64,000 bases of DNA from Astrocystis sublimbata (Eukaryota > Ascomycota > Sordariomycetes > Xylariales > Xylariaceae), in assembly GCA_022453515.1 (NCBI GenBank), contig JAJNNY010000009.1, forward strand, positions 682,001-746,000. The letters run 5' to 3'. This document shows, in pieces, positions 47,801 to 59,295 of this stretch. Made by a program: the position numbers and the translations under genes. Position 1 is the first letter of the stretch. Every line of letters begins with the position of its first letter. A model generated the notes under the pieces. The model made no database searches. It had not been told where the DNA came from and was given only the letters and a program-made list of their open reading frames with translations.

Positions 47801-50793
47801 GATGGATGGTCGGTTGATTGGCGAGAAACTGAACATCCAATAGACGTCTGGTCGATCATACACGACGGGAGGAGGCAGCCTGCATACACGTGTACATCCA
47901 ACCCGTCCTGCCCGTCCACCGTGGCTGTGGACAATCCCTCAGCATACTGCATGACTGCATACGGGCCAAGCGTGCTCTGCTCTACCTATTGTATCTTGAG
48001 TCGATGGTGCTCATTGGTCCATGCCACCATTACGAACGCCTTTGGTCAGCGACCTCTTAACCTCCCTACTGTTACAAAGGCATTGCTACTAATAGCGTCA
48101 CATCGTCTATCCCCATTTGTTGGTTTGCTGTTCTGACCGCGTAATCTGCTGCGCCCCCATCATTCTGAACCAGGCTCGCCAGGTAGAAAGTGAAAATCAT
48201 CATCACTCTCTCTGCATTGTCAGTCCGTAATTCTTGATGCATGCGAGTCTAACAACTTGGAAGTCTCCAGCCACTAGGTACTCGGTACGTAAGGTTGGTA
48301 GTATGCATTGTGGAAGTCGATGTTAGCTCTAGCTACCTACATGTGGGTAGTCTTTCACACAACTACTATTGAATGGATACGACTTGGAACCTACCACACC
48401 ATGCATCATCATCATCATATGGGGCGTAGAGTGCTGATTCGATTCTTTCTTGATCTCACCGCTGTTCAACTATTCAGCTCTAATTGATGTTCATATTTCG
48501 GTCACTGTGGTGAAGAGCACAATTCGACTATAGCTCCGGAACTCGGCAGCAATATGCCAAGGAAAACTTCCAGTGGTCTCTTTTCTAATTGCCATCTTTT
48601 CGCGTCTAAGCTAGCACATGCTTGGGCTCGGGTTGTGCTAAAGTTCCTCTGGGTTCTGGAATACAAAACATGACAAACGTGGAATGTACTGTATGACATA
48701 CAAATACATGTGCATACCAGGATTCAATGGTGCCGCTGAGGGCAGACTCGCGTGTTTGGACTGTGGATTGTTTGGTTGCGGCGAATCTATCATGGTGGGC
48801 GCATTGCATGAAGCGCTGAAATCTGGAGATCGACGCCCAGACAGGCGAGCTTCTCATTACCTGTTCTGAAACCGCTCTTTCACAGTCCTGACGTCATTAG
48901 AGCGATGCAGAGGACACTCGATTTCCCACTGTCTAACTCTATTTGCGACAAAGGGGGCCGGAGTGCTGGGAGGACTGGCGGTTAGGTCAATTGGCCGTCA
49001 TTGTGGCTGCTTGGTTGGTCAATACCTACTACAACAGCGTGCTTAGGTACATGTAGGTAGTTTTGCTGTCGACAGACTTACATCGTCTCCTCCCTATTAG
49101 GTAGAGGGAGAAAGAGCGTGCCTTGCTTGGTATGCGCCATGACTGCACCCACTACGGCTCAGTGTAGCAACTGCACTTGCATTGAGTTAGGTAGTAGCCA
49201 CTCATGCCACTGTAGGTACTTCCGCAGACCTCGGTACCTACCTGCCCACATTAGATTATCGGCTGGCACCGTAAGTCTACGTCAGGACCACTTTAAGCAC
49301 TTACACCTACCCGCCAAGACAGCAAGGGTGTCTCGCCTCCCTCGTAAAACATAAACCATCAGCCCAACTTTGACCCGAGCCATTCCCGAGCAATACCTAC
49401 GACACGCTAGCACCAAGCAGTTACTTAGACTGGAACGCTTTCAATTACTTCAGCTTTGGTTCCTGCGGTGTATTTTCTGCATTAATCCTCTATTGAATCC
49501 AAGCTTGCATCTCATGTTATTAATCTGATTGTATAGAGCTTATTGAAAAACCTAACAGACTGCTGATCAGAGGCTTCCAAGGTTGTGTGAGCATTTTATT
49601 TATTTTCTACACTTAGGTAGGTACATGACAGGTGCCGTGGCGCCATAGCAACACGATCAACCAGCAAAACCGTTAGCCCACCGCCAAGGCCCTGATCGGA
49701 GCTTCTTCCGTGCGCTTACGATTAGTAGCGCGCCGGTAGGTGAAGTACCTCTGCGCCTAGCAGTACTTAAAAGTACCTTAGGTAGTATACATGCATAAAC
49801 ACTGCGGATGCAATTCCAAACCGCCCAGCACCAGACTTGGCAAGTAGCAACCGACTGCTGGCTGAGCAGGGATAACCCGACCGCGCCGATAATTGAAACT
49901 GCGCTTCCAGCCTCCATTTTCCATCTCCTTACCTACATCCACTTTCTACCCTCGCTACCCTCCACCTAACTACGCACTTCCATGACAGCTTCGGGATCCA
50001 CCGCATCTCCGCAAAGGTACCTCAGCTCGCCATCATACCCGAGACCTTACCATACCTTACCTACCGTTCCCGCGCTGTTGATGCCTGTGCCCATCCCACC
50101 ACGCAAGCGATAAACTGTCGTTATTGTCGTCCTCTTGCCATCTGTCCCCATCGCCGTTTGTTTCATCTCGAGCACCCAAACATTCACAGATTGCCCAGCG
50201 AAGAGATAACAGAGCAGACACACACAGATAGTCACTGTCACGAAGTCACCACTGGTCTAGGTAACTTCACCGAGGTACCTGGCTTCTGGTATATGGGTCG
50301 TTCTCCCGGGGTCGTTCTTCGAAATTAGGATTCGCTTTCTACATACACGTTCTCAACCGTGAGCCAAACTTGGAACTCTATCTAGGTAGTAACGTATCGG
50401 CAGAAGTGCCATAAAGCCGCAACAAGAGCACTGCTTCCTATCTGGGCTGTTCGAGGCAACGGTGGCCGAAGCTAGACCAGGTCGTCCCTTACACCTCGAC
50501 CACGCATCGTGTCTTTCCCCCAAACAGCAAGGTTCCGTCCGATACAACAGACAGTGTCCGACCGAAATTAACGGAGAAGCCCACAAGTCTTACCTTGTCC
50601 GATCCACGATCCTTCAACTCCAAGCAGACTGCTGTTCAGCGGCAGACCCGAGAGCTACGATCTAGGAGATTGATCGTCCTACTGTGGTCTCTGGTCCACT
50701 TTCCCACACTTCTATTCCTGTTTGCTCCACGAACCCACCGGTTCTTACCAGGGATCCCAACCACTATAACGGGCCTCCCTGCTCTTTGACAAA
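44861..50793. other. Second gene desert, 5.9 kb
   Basis: No gene supported. Moderately AT-rich at 45380-46740. Contains a CAT run (48402-48418), an A run (47487-47497), and many TACCTA/TAGGTA words (47505-47518, 48275-48290, 49040-49055, 49206-49245, 49745-49792). Open frames near 47368-48136 lack recognisable domains. The last 300 bp are presumably the promoter and 5' UTR of the DUF2406 gene. Confidence 0.5.
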
Positions 50794-52255
50794 ATGGATT
50801 CCTCCGCCAACTACAACCACCACCCGCTGCCTGCTCCTCCATCTGAGCAAAACCAAAACCAGTACTACTCGCCTTATCAGCAGCAGCCGGTGGCGGCGAC
50901 AGTGGCCCAGGACTACCAGTACCATAGTCGCAATTCCACATCGCAAGAAACTCAGCAGCATCCGCAATACCAACAACAGCAACGACAGGAGCAGCAGCAG
51001 CAGCGCCCGCCTCCCAAAAGGACAGACTCACAGCCACAACCACAGCAGCAACAGTCGCGCATACGTCCCAAGTCGAGAGCTTTCAGTTTTCGATCTGACA
51101 AATCTCAGAAGAGCGGAAACGGCCCCGCTCACAAAATCGATCTTGTTGAGACATCAGCAGAGAAGGAGGCCAAAAGATTACACAGCAAAGCAGACCCCAG
51201 GATGGCTTTGAACGAGAGGGAGCCCGGTACGTAAAAGCTTAAAAGCTCTCGTGGATAACTTCGTCTTGTCTAACATATGGCTTAGCTATGGAGGCCCAAA
51301 CTATTTCAGCACGACCTGCATTACGGTCTATCGAGCACAGAGATTTCCAGGGCAATCTAATTGGTATGTTCTCTTGGTGCTGCCGACGCATTCGAGTCAT
51401 TCTAATAGCAATCTAGCCGATCCCGATCGCTCAAACCCTACACGAAGCCGTTGGGAGCGTCCACTAGACACAATACGAGGGTTCGAGGCAGCCATTGATG
51501 GTGGGTACAATCGCAAGTCGCTCTACAGGTCCGAGTCCGAGTCGATAGCTGGCTGGAACAGAAGGAGTAGCTATTATGGAAGTAAGCAAGCGCCCATCTC
51601 GTCGAGACTACAAACTCCATCTCACATTGTTGTTCTAGACAATGCACGCCAACCTCAAGACGGCTGGAACGGAGCCAGTAGGCCAAGTCGAACAGACAGT
51701 GGCGTATTCGATCCACGGCAGTCGATGATGATGGGAAATTCGAGAGACAGTTATTATGAGGGCATGGATGGTGGTCCGTATGGCAATGGGGGCGGCCCTT
51801 CTATGGCAGCGCGGAATAAGTATTCGCGAAACCAATCAGAGCCGTATATGAGCAACCACGAGCGCAACGTCTATCCGGCACCGAATAACCATCGATCGTA
51901 TGAGACTGTCGCGTCAGGGTCGGGCTCCGGCAGCATGGGCGAGCCAGGGGGCTACCAAACTGATCCGACTAGTAGCGAGAACAGTTCGATCGATCGCCGG
52001 TCGCCACCTAAACGCCAGCAGCCGATGAATGACTACGGTATAAGCTTCGGCCAGTCGCCATCCTACCAGGCCCCAGGTCTTGGTTTCAACCGCGGTAGTG
52101 CAGGAACCTCGCCACCTGTCCCACGGAAAGATCCAGGATCTCTATTGAGAAAACCGCCCACAACGGCTGGGAGTAATGGGTCTCCACAGAAGCGTCCAGA
52201 CATGGGCGAAAAGCGAAAGAGTTGGTTCATGCGTCGCTTTAGCAAAAACTCTTAA
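50794..52255 (+). CDS. DUF2406 family protein
   Basis: Fungal-specific family with no assigned biochemical role. Exons 50794-51226, 51286-51363, 51417-51581 and 51639-52255; phases agree; 430 aa. The conserved block is spread over exons 1 to 3: KADPRMALNEREPAMEAQ, LRSIEHRDFQGNLIADPDRS, NPTRSRWERPLDTIRGFEAA. Residues 1-90 are Gln/Pro-rich (runs of CAG/CAA codons); the C-terminal 250 residues are Ser/Gly/Asn-rich and probably disordered, closing with the basic KRKSWFMRRFSKNS, which could bind acidic membranes or partners (inference). If exon 4 is not joined the frame would run on through intron 3, which is open. Confidence 0.85.
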
Positions 52256-53162
52256 TGCATCAAAAATCGAATCCGCACCGACTTCTAATTTGACCCCTAT
52301 TAATTACGACAAAGATACCCTCATTCTATACTCGTTTAATTCTCTCAGCTGTTTGGTCGGCGGAACAGTGGTAGCAACCGATATGGGTGCACTACATGCA
52401 CTACACGTGCCACATTGGAGTTCGGTGAGACTACCGGGTCGGGGCATGTTCACTTGTAACGGCGCTTATATGAGCGTATGACTCACAGCAACAGCATGCG
52501 TAAGAGGTTGGTCGAGCTGTTGTTATCAACTCGCACACCTTGCTAGAGAGTATACGTGGCTTTGCAATGACGAAGGTCGATGGTTGAACCGAGTCCCTAT
52601 GTACCTAATCATCAATCTCAACTTGTTTGTTCATATGACAAGAAGATTTGAGCCGCGGAAGTTGGCCAATACCAGTATGAATGCCAATTCCAAAATTACA
52701 TTGGTGCCCCCGCCCAAGTCAGAGAACGAGGCAGCTTGTGAGGTTTCTGGTGCAATGGATGAAAGGTAATCCTGTGGAAAGAATGGAGAGTTGACTTGTA
52801 CTGCGCGACCACCATCTACGTCAGGCTTTCCGGCCCTTTGGTGAAATAAATGTTCGCTTCGTGCTCTGATGATACAATGACTGTATAACGTCCTGATCAA
52901 CGTTGTAGTCTATATGCAGCCAATGAATGATCCATCTATAACGGCAACAAGGATTGTATAGTGTCTATTCACAAGGTACCCGAAGGCTGCTCGGGTATGC
53001 TTCTGTATAAGATTGACCTTGTGGAGACTAGCTTCTTCAAAAGTCGTTCATTGCCTTTGATGGCTTACATGAAATGAAAAGCAAAGTCGACGCTAGACAT
53101 AGACATTTTTACATGACCATGCCCCGAATTCTGTCAGATCTCACAAGACCCAATTTGACTGA
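52256..53162. other. Convergent intergenic region, DUF2406 / VMA21
   Basis: About 0.9 kb of probable 3' UTR sequence. Short open frames at 52584-52900 on both strands lack motifs. Confidence 0.5.
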
Positions 53163-53928
53163 TTACTCGGCTTTGCCTTGCCTGTTCTTAAGCTTCTTCT
53201 TTCTCTCTGCCTCGAGTTGGTCGCTTTGGTCCTCGTTCATGGCGACGATGACATAACCTACGAGCACCACATTGGCGAGTATGGCAGCTAGTGCACCAGC
53301 ATATGTCGAGTTACCTTGGGCGCGTGTTAGTCGAATTTCTATTTCTAAGATGGCGGGGAGCGGAGTAGAGTGAGGGTTATTGGGAGGGGATGAGTGAAGG
53401 AGGATAAAGTACTCACCACCGAAGATGGTGTTTACTGTCAGGAAATATGAGCCGATGGGGATGACGACCATGGCGAGAGTGAAGGCTAGCAGTTTGAGAA
53501 TCACATCCCTAGGCAATTGGCTGTTGTTAGCGGGGTCCTTAGGTATTTGCACGCACACATCTCTCTGTCTCTGTCTCTGTCTCCCTCTCGCTTGGTTCCC
53601 TCACTACCCGCGGTGTGGCTTCATACTTGTTTGTATTCGTATGCCTGCCTGCCTAGCTTGTCCGCGCTCTCCGCTCTGAACTGGTGCGCAAGAAAGAAGG
53701 GAGGAAGGACGGAAGGGGTTAACTCGTAAGATGCCGTTGAGTGTGGATGAAGGAGACGAATCGATCTTCAAGTTCGAGTTACAGCTATGGTAGGCAGCAA
53801 TCATGAACTCACATGGGCACGGCCGGTCCAGTGCCGGACTGTTCACCAGTCACAGCGCTGGTTTGGAGGTCTTCGTCATCCTTGTCGAGAAGGGTTTTCT
53901 CCGATGATATTATACGTCGAGACGTCAT
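53163..53928 (-). CDS. VMA21: V-ATPase assembly factor VMA21
   Basis: Small ER membrane protein that chaperones assembly of the V0 sector of the vacuolar proton pump. Exons 53928-53813, 53508-53417 and 53314-53163; 119 aa, all phases match. Two membrane spans are visible: LKLLAFTLAMVVIPIGSYFL and ALAAILANVVLVGYVIVAM, with the family loop TVNTIFGGNSTYAG between them. The N-terminus is acidic and cytosolic. The tail ends KKKLKNRQGKAE; the canonical dilysine retrieval ending of yeast Vma21 (KKED) is not present as such. Intron 1 is 304 nt and contains a CTCTGT run (53560-53590). Confidence 0.92.
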
Positions 53929-54951
53929 TCTTCCAGCTATGAGTGGAGGATGTTACACGCAAGAGATTGATATATGGTGAAAGTTGAATTGAGGTTCGAT
54001 GTTGTTATGTAAGTGCTGAAGGTGATTGGGATCGAGCTGCGGCAAGGCTTGCTAGTTGCAGTTGTATATAAACTGCAGGTGGGGCGAGGTGGAACGCTCG
54101 GAGGTAGGTACCTACAGCTTATGTGTGTTTTAGAGCCAGCAATCAAGTACCTTCGCCAACATACAACACCCCTGTATGTAATCCACATTAAGGTAGTTTT
54201 GATAACTCCTTCTCAAAGTACACGATCCATGATGTGTTAAGCGAATTCCAGTTTCCATATGATCTATGGTTCTATGATTTTACAACCCACCTGCAACTAC
54301 CTAGGTACATGTAGGTAAGTATTCTACGCTTCTCGTCAAAGAATAGGTACGCGTACCTGCCTCGAATGGATGTTAGAGGTACATTAGGTATGTACCTATG
54401 TACAGGCTTGGTAGGAGGTGCTGTTCCTGAGCTGTCAATTTAGATCCCAGCCGACGACACCAACCCCCGCGGTTGGTCAGCTGATAGCGCGCCGTCGCCC
54501 AGGAAGTGGCTGCTGGTCGCCTGCCGCGTCCTGCACCGCGTCCTAGTTCCCACTTAACCTGCCGTTTCTGGATCAATCAATATTCGCTACTCTCCAGTCG
54601 TTGGCCTAAATTTTTGAGTGTTTTGCCCCGACGGTTGCTCCCCACCTCTACTTCCCTCCACGGCGCCTGCTGCTGTGGTCTTGAATCCTCGACGTCGTTG
54701 CCCTCATTGTCACCCGTGTTGTTTCTATTTGGCTGTTGCTCAATTCTTTGTCAAATCCAAAAGCCGAGAATCTAGACATCACGTTCTTTTCCCTCCCAAT
54801 TTTCGAGAGCTACCTACCTAGGTACGCAGCTAGGGAATACTGGTACGACCGCGAAAGGAGAGTTATCTTCGCGGCTACCGTTTTGCCCTACCTGCCAACA
54901 ACAAAAACTCAGCCCCCAGCTCAGAAACCACATAGATGAGAAGGTCCGGGC
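53929..54951. other. Divergent promoter region, VMA21 / FUN30
   Basis: About 1 kb with a cluster of palindromic words: GGTAGGTACCTAC (54103-54115), CTACCTAGGTACATGTAGG (54298-54316), TAGGTACGCGTACCT (54343-54358), ACCTACCTAGGTACG (54813-54827). No gene seen. Confidence 0.55.
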
Positions 54952-57900
54952 ATGTCACGGCCGACAGCATCCCCACAAATATCTTCCCCCTCAATTCCAG
55001 CGACGCCCAAGATGCAGTGCACCGGCGGTGGGACTAGGCGGTCGGAGGACTACATCGACTTAGACGACGACGAAGACCTCGACGAGCTCATGATGAACAT
55101 CCCCTGTTCTTCGCCCTTCTTCACACAGCCCACGCAACCTGCAAAGCGAGATACCCAGCCTACGCAGATACTGGCACGCACGACGCAACCCACGCAACTG
55201 GTCGGGCGAACTACACAGCCCACACAGATACTCGATCGTACGACGCAGCCGACACAGGTTACAGGCAGGACTACGTTAAGACCGCCCTCCTCACCGCTCA
55301 CACCAAGCTCGCCAGCTACCGCAATTGAGGTCCCGGCCTCGTCGCCCTTTCAGCCGAAGCCCCAGCCGAAGACGTCACCGTCACCATTTATCGAGAGGAA
55401 GAAAGGGACTCCAGGTCGCATTGGTTCGCTGATGGCTCCTGCCGGGACGTCTTTCAAGCCGCCAGCGGCGCGGCCGACGCAACTCATTCGACCCCCTGCC
55501 AAAATGACGGCCTATCTAACCATATCAGACGACGAATTAAGTGCAGACTACAAGCATCACGATAGTTCAGGCGATGAGGCCCCCATGAGGGGAGACATCA
55601 AGCCCTCCTCTTTTGTTAAGCAGACAACCTCGATCACGCCTAAGGACAAGAAACCAGCTTGGTCGGCCAACCGTGATATCGAGCTGAGGGATATTAACGA
55701 CCTGAGGTTGCGCCACCTCACTAAAGAGGTGCATAAGATTGTAGCCAAGAACAAAACGACCATAACCATCAAAGCCTGTCGAGATGCGCTTCTAAGTGTT
55801 CGGCCCTGGAATATCTCCAAGGCTGTGGATAAACTGATGGGCTATTCAAAGGACTCGGTCAACTCTCCATTGTCTAAACCGTCCCTTCAAACAAAACAAA
55901 CGACGCTCTTTGAGCCATCTAACAATTCCATTAATACTACGAACCCTACCAAGTTGTCTGGCTCACAAGGGGATTCTTCGTTCAAATCTGGTTCCACCTC
56001 CCAGCTCACCACTTCTACAAACTCCTCGTTCGCAAAGGATCACCAACCTCCTCCACGCAGGCGTCTCATACAGGGACGAAAGAACAAATCCCCTAGCCCG
56101 GCCCCCGTCTTCTCGGTTTCATCCTCTGCATCATCAGCACCAACCACGCCACCGCAATCGGATAGCCAGACACAGAACAAGAAACCTTCGTCCCCGAAGA
56201 TGGCAATAGCTAGGCTGGAATCTACTGCAGAACCCCGCCGACGACTCCAGCGTGGCCGCCGCAATCGTACCCCGCCAACTGCAGTGATCGCACTGGATTC
56301 AGACTCGGGATCAGATTCAGCATTCCCTCCTCCCAACCGTCTTGCCAAAGGCAAGCGAAAGGCTGAGACGGAGGTTGAGAGAGAAGTAATTGATTCCCCA
56401 GTACGCTTTGATGTGGATGTGCCTGTTAGGCAAACGGCTCATCAAGACCAAGTTCTCGACTATCTCAACTCATGTACCCCTGAGTCACTGGCACAGATTA
56501 CAGGCTTCTCTGCAGCAGACTCGAAAACTATTGTGTCTTGCCGCCCTTTTGCTTCGGTTTTCGATGCTGAAGTCGTATCAAAGAAGGACGCAAAAGGGAA
56601 GGCAAAAGCCAAACGCGTCCAAATCGGTTCAATGTTTGTCGTGAAGCTGACTGAATGGTTCGAGGCTTTTCATGCGGCTTCTAAAGTCATCAAGCACTGC
56701 GAGGATCGCGGCAAAACACTACGGACGGTTATGGAAAGCTGGTCTTTAGACAAGAACGGAAAATCGAAGAAAGGTTCATCGTTGCCAGTACCGGAGAAGC
56801 CTCGTCTTATGGCTGAAAACATCACGTTGAAGTCGTATCAGCTTCTGGGCTTGAACTGGATGAATTTACTTCATTCGAAAGGTTTTAGCGGCATACTGGC
56901 AGATGATATGGGCCTCGGCAAAACTTGCCAAGTTATCTCCATGATCGCTCACCTGGTTGGTACCTATGACGAGGAATCTGGCAACGATAGACCATGGCCT
57001 TGTCTGGTCGTGGTACCTCCCAGTGTATGCGAAAATTGGATGGCCGAGTTTGAACGATTTGCACCTGAGCTAAGTGTTTGTCCGTACCTAGGAAAGGACA
57101 GGCGTAACATGGACCCGGAGGAAGCTGGTAATAATCATGTGATTTTGACCAGTTACTCTCAGGTGGAGAGAGCAAAGGAAGATCTCCGATGGCTACAGGA
57201 GCTGAAACCGTATGCTGCAATATTCGACGAGGGCCACAAGCTTAAGAACCGCAAGAATTTGGTGTATAAGCAGATGATGCGAGTTAAAACACAGTGGCGT
57301 TTGATACTCAGTGGCACTCCTGTTCAGAACAACCTCAAGGAACTCCTCACCGTCCTTCATTTCGTGGAGCCGGACCTTTTTGGTGACGGGATCTTTGAGC
57401 AGCTTGACTCCATATTCGAAGCCAAGGTCCCCAACAAAGAAATTCATAACTTTGCCGCGCTCGCCAAGGAGCGTGTGTCAAACGCACGAGCAATAATGGC
57501 CCCGTTCATTCTACAGCGCAGAAAAGAGGAGGTTCTCGATCTAGCGAAGAAGACCGAGCATAATGTGGTTGTTGATATGCATCCGAAACAGAAGTCTATC
57601 TATAACGAGATCAAGGGACGTTATCTTGTGCCTAAGAAAGAGAGGGGTGCATCGACTATTAAGGACTCTCATTCCTGGATGCAACTTCGGAAAGCAGCAA
57701 TACATCATCAACTGTTCCGCGTCCACTTCACCGATGAGGCCGTAAAGAAAATAGTCGACATTCTTTGGGATAAATGCAGCGAAGAAGAATTATACGTTCA
57801 GAGCAAAGCCGACCGACATAAGGTGCTCTTGTTGGAGAACTATTTGGAAAAGTCAGACTTTCAGCTACACTTAGAGTGCAAACATTTTGAACGATACATC

Positions 57901-58500
57901 GGCCAGTTCGACATATCTCCAGGATCTTGGGAAGAGGGCCCCAAAGTTCAGAAGCTTCTGGAACTTGTTCGTGGCTATATGAAAAATGGGGACCGAGTTC
58001 TGGTGTTCAGTCGGTTCGATCTTGTCATTGATATCCTTCGTGAGACCTTGGCCTATGCCGATATTCCTTACTGCGAGCTTACCGGATCAACCGACATATC
58101 TGACCGTTTTCCTGAAATCGAGCGCTTCAACGAAAACCCAGATATCCCTGTGTTCCTGCTGACAACAGGTGCCGGAGGTACTGGTCTGAACCTCACGGCC
58201 GCTAACAAGATCATCATCTTTGACCAGTCCGATAACCCGCAGGACGATGTGCAAGCGTCGAACCGCGCGCATCGTATTGGACAAACCCGTGATGTGGAGG
58301 TCATTCGTCTGATCACAAAAGACTCCGTCGAAAGCCTCATCTTCAACTCATGTGTCAAGAAGCTGATGCTTGCACGGATCGTCGAGGGTAACGTACCCGC
58401 CGAGGATGACACCGAAAGCGAATCGGTCGAGCAACAATGTCGGCGGCTCATGCTTCTTGAGGAGGAGCAGACAAGTACACAGGCCTCACAGGGCTCCTAG
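54952..58500 (+). CDS. FUN30: Fun30/SMARCAD1-type SNF2 chromatin remodeller
   Basis: ATP-dependent remodeller that in yeasts acts in silent chromatin and in long-range resection of broken DNA ends. Single exon, 1182 aa. Order: disordered N-terminus with a five-fold TQPTQ decapeptide repeat (58-107); a CUE-like helical stretch (about 253-300); the SNF2 ATPase with motif I ILADDMGLGKT (about 646), Ia VVVPPSVCENW, II FDEGHKLKN (about 758), III ILSGTPVQNNLKELL; and helicase C-terminal motifs V TGAGGTGLNLT and VI ASNRAHRIGQTRDVEVIRL (about 1105). DEGH in place of DEAH is a Fun30-subfamily mark. Length and CUE-like segment fit Fun30 better than Snf2 or Ino80. No intron is needed. Confidence 0.92.
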   Translation: MSRPTASPQISSPSIPATPKMQCTGGGTRRSEDYIDLDDDEDLDELMMNIPCSSPFFTQPTQPAKRDTQPTQILARTTQPTQLVGRTTQPTQILDRTTQPTQVTGRTTLRPPSSPLTPSSPATAIEVPASSPFQPKPQPKTSPSPFIERKKGTPGRIGSLMAPAGTSFKPPAARPTQLIRPPAKMTAYLTISDDELSADYKHHDSSGDEAPMRGDIKPSSFVKQTTSITPKDKKPAWSANRDIELRDINDLRLRHLTKEVHKIVAKNKTTITIKACRDALLSVRPWNISKAVDKLMGYSKDSVNSPLSKPSLQTKQTTLFEPSNNSINTTNPTKLSGSQGDSSFKSGSTSQLTTSTNSSFAKDHQPPPRRRLIQGRKNKSPSPAPVFSVSSSASSAPTTPPQSDSQTQNKKPSSPKMAIARLESTAEPRRRLQRGRRNRTPPTAVIALDSDSGSDSAFPPPNRLAKGKRKAETEVEREVIDSPVRFDVDVPVRQTAHQDQVLDYLNSCTPESLAQITGFSAADSKTIVSCRPFASVFDAEVVSKKDAKGKAKAKRVQIGSMFVVKLTEWFEAFHAASKVIKHCEDRGKTLRTVMESWSLDKNGKSKKGSSLPVPEKPRLMAENITLKSYQLLGLNWMNLLHSKGFSGILADDMGLGKTCQVISMIAHLVGTYDEESGNDRPWPCLVVVPPSVCENWMAEFERFAPELSVCPYLGKDRRNMDPEEAGNNHVILTSYSQVERAKEDLRWLQELKPYAAIFDEGHKLKNRKNLVYKQMMRVKTQWRLILSGTPVQNNLKELLTVLHFVEPDLFGDGIFEQLDSIFEAKVPNKEIHNFAALAKERVSNARAIMAPFILQRRKEEVLDLAKKTEHNVVVDMHPKQKSIYNEIKGRYLVPKKERGASTIKDSHSWMQLRKAAIHHQLFRVHFTDEAVKKIVDILWDKCSEEELYVQSKADRHKVLLLENYLEKSDFQLHLECKHFERYIGQFDISPGSWEEGPKVQKLLELVRGYMKNGDRVLVFSRFDLVIDILRETLAYADIPYCELTGSTDISDRFPEIERFNENPDIPVFLLTTGAGGTGLNLTAANKIIIFDQSDNPQDDVQASNRAHRIGQTRDVEVIRLITKDSVESLIFNSCVKKLMLARIVEGNVPAEDDTESESVEQQCRRLMLLEEEQTSTQASQGS
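55123..55272 (+). repeat. 30-bp tandem repeat, 5 copies, coding TQPTQxxxxx
   Basis: Five uninterrupted ten-residue units beginning TQPTQ, with variable last five (PAKRD, ILART, LVGRT, ILDRT, VTGRT). They give ten Thr-Gln pairs in 50 residues of the Fun30 N-terminus. Confidence 0.9.
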
Positions 58501-59295
58501 CTTGTCTAATGACTCGGCACATAACTTTCATTGGTCTTAAGCATTGATGTTCATCTCACCACGTCCATTTTCTTTACACAAGATTCACAGTCTCAAAACA
58601 GCATTGTGTTTTCCCACATCATCACTTTCGGAATAGAGGACTGGGCGAGCGCACGTGCGTTCTAATACACATTACTTTCAAACGCGCCGACAAAGATAGG
58701 CCCAAGCATGGAGGACACGTTGTAGATTTTCAAATGCGTTGGTTTGGTTGGTATACACGTTTTCGGTTGCCTAACTTGTTTACAGGCGGCGATAGAAACA
58801 ATTACAGGACATCGGTATCAGACATTAGCATTGAAAGACTATCACAAGGTAGCAAGAGAATCAAAGTGGGACAAAAGATGGGCAACGGAGGGGACATACT
58901 TTTGTTGCCACTTCACGTCCTTTTCACGACTGCATGTAAGGGGGGGTTATATTAGATGATGTTTGCTGCAAGTTATGTATACATGTGGAAGAGCACTCGC
59001 TGGTTATAATGGCTGCATACCTGCTTTGGGGTTTTAAGCCATGCCAACGGTTTATATAGTAGTGTATAATTACAATATCGTTTCCGATTCTCCTGTCTTC
59101 CAACTTGCCTGGTAAATCCATGCGAGCTTCATTGCAACCTTAGTCCATACCTACACAGGCAGTCACACATACCTCATCTATAATGACGATTCTACTAGGC
59201 AGCAATACTATGTTGCGTATCAAGCCTATTTTCCCCATGTCGACTGACCAACATTGCATTTAGATGCGTATCCGGTGGCAGAGATCATACCTTGA
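58501..59295. other. Convergent intergenic region, FUN30 / coiled-coil gene
   Basis: About 0.8 kb. Presumably 3' UTRs of both genes. No coding support. Confidence 0.5.

Noticed and set aside
47368..48136. Two plus-strand frames of about 120 codons
   Set aside because: No motif, poor coding character and opposite-strand frames of similar length; probably chance.
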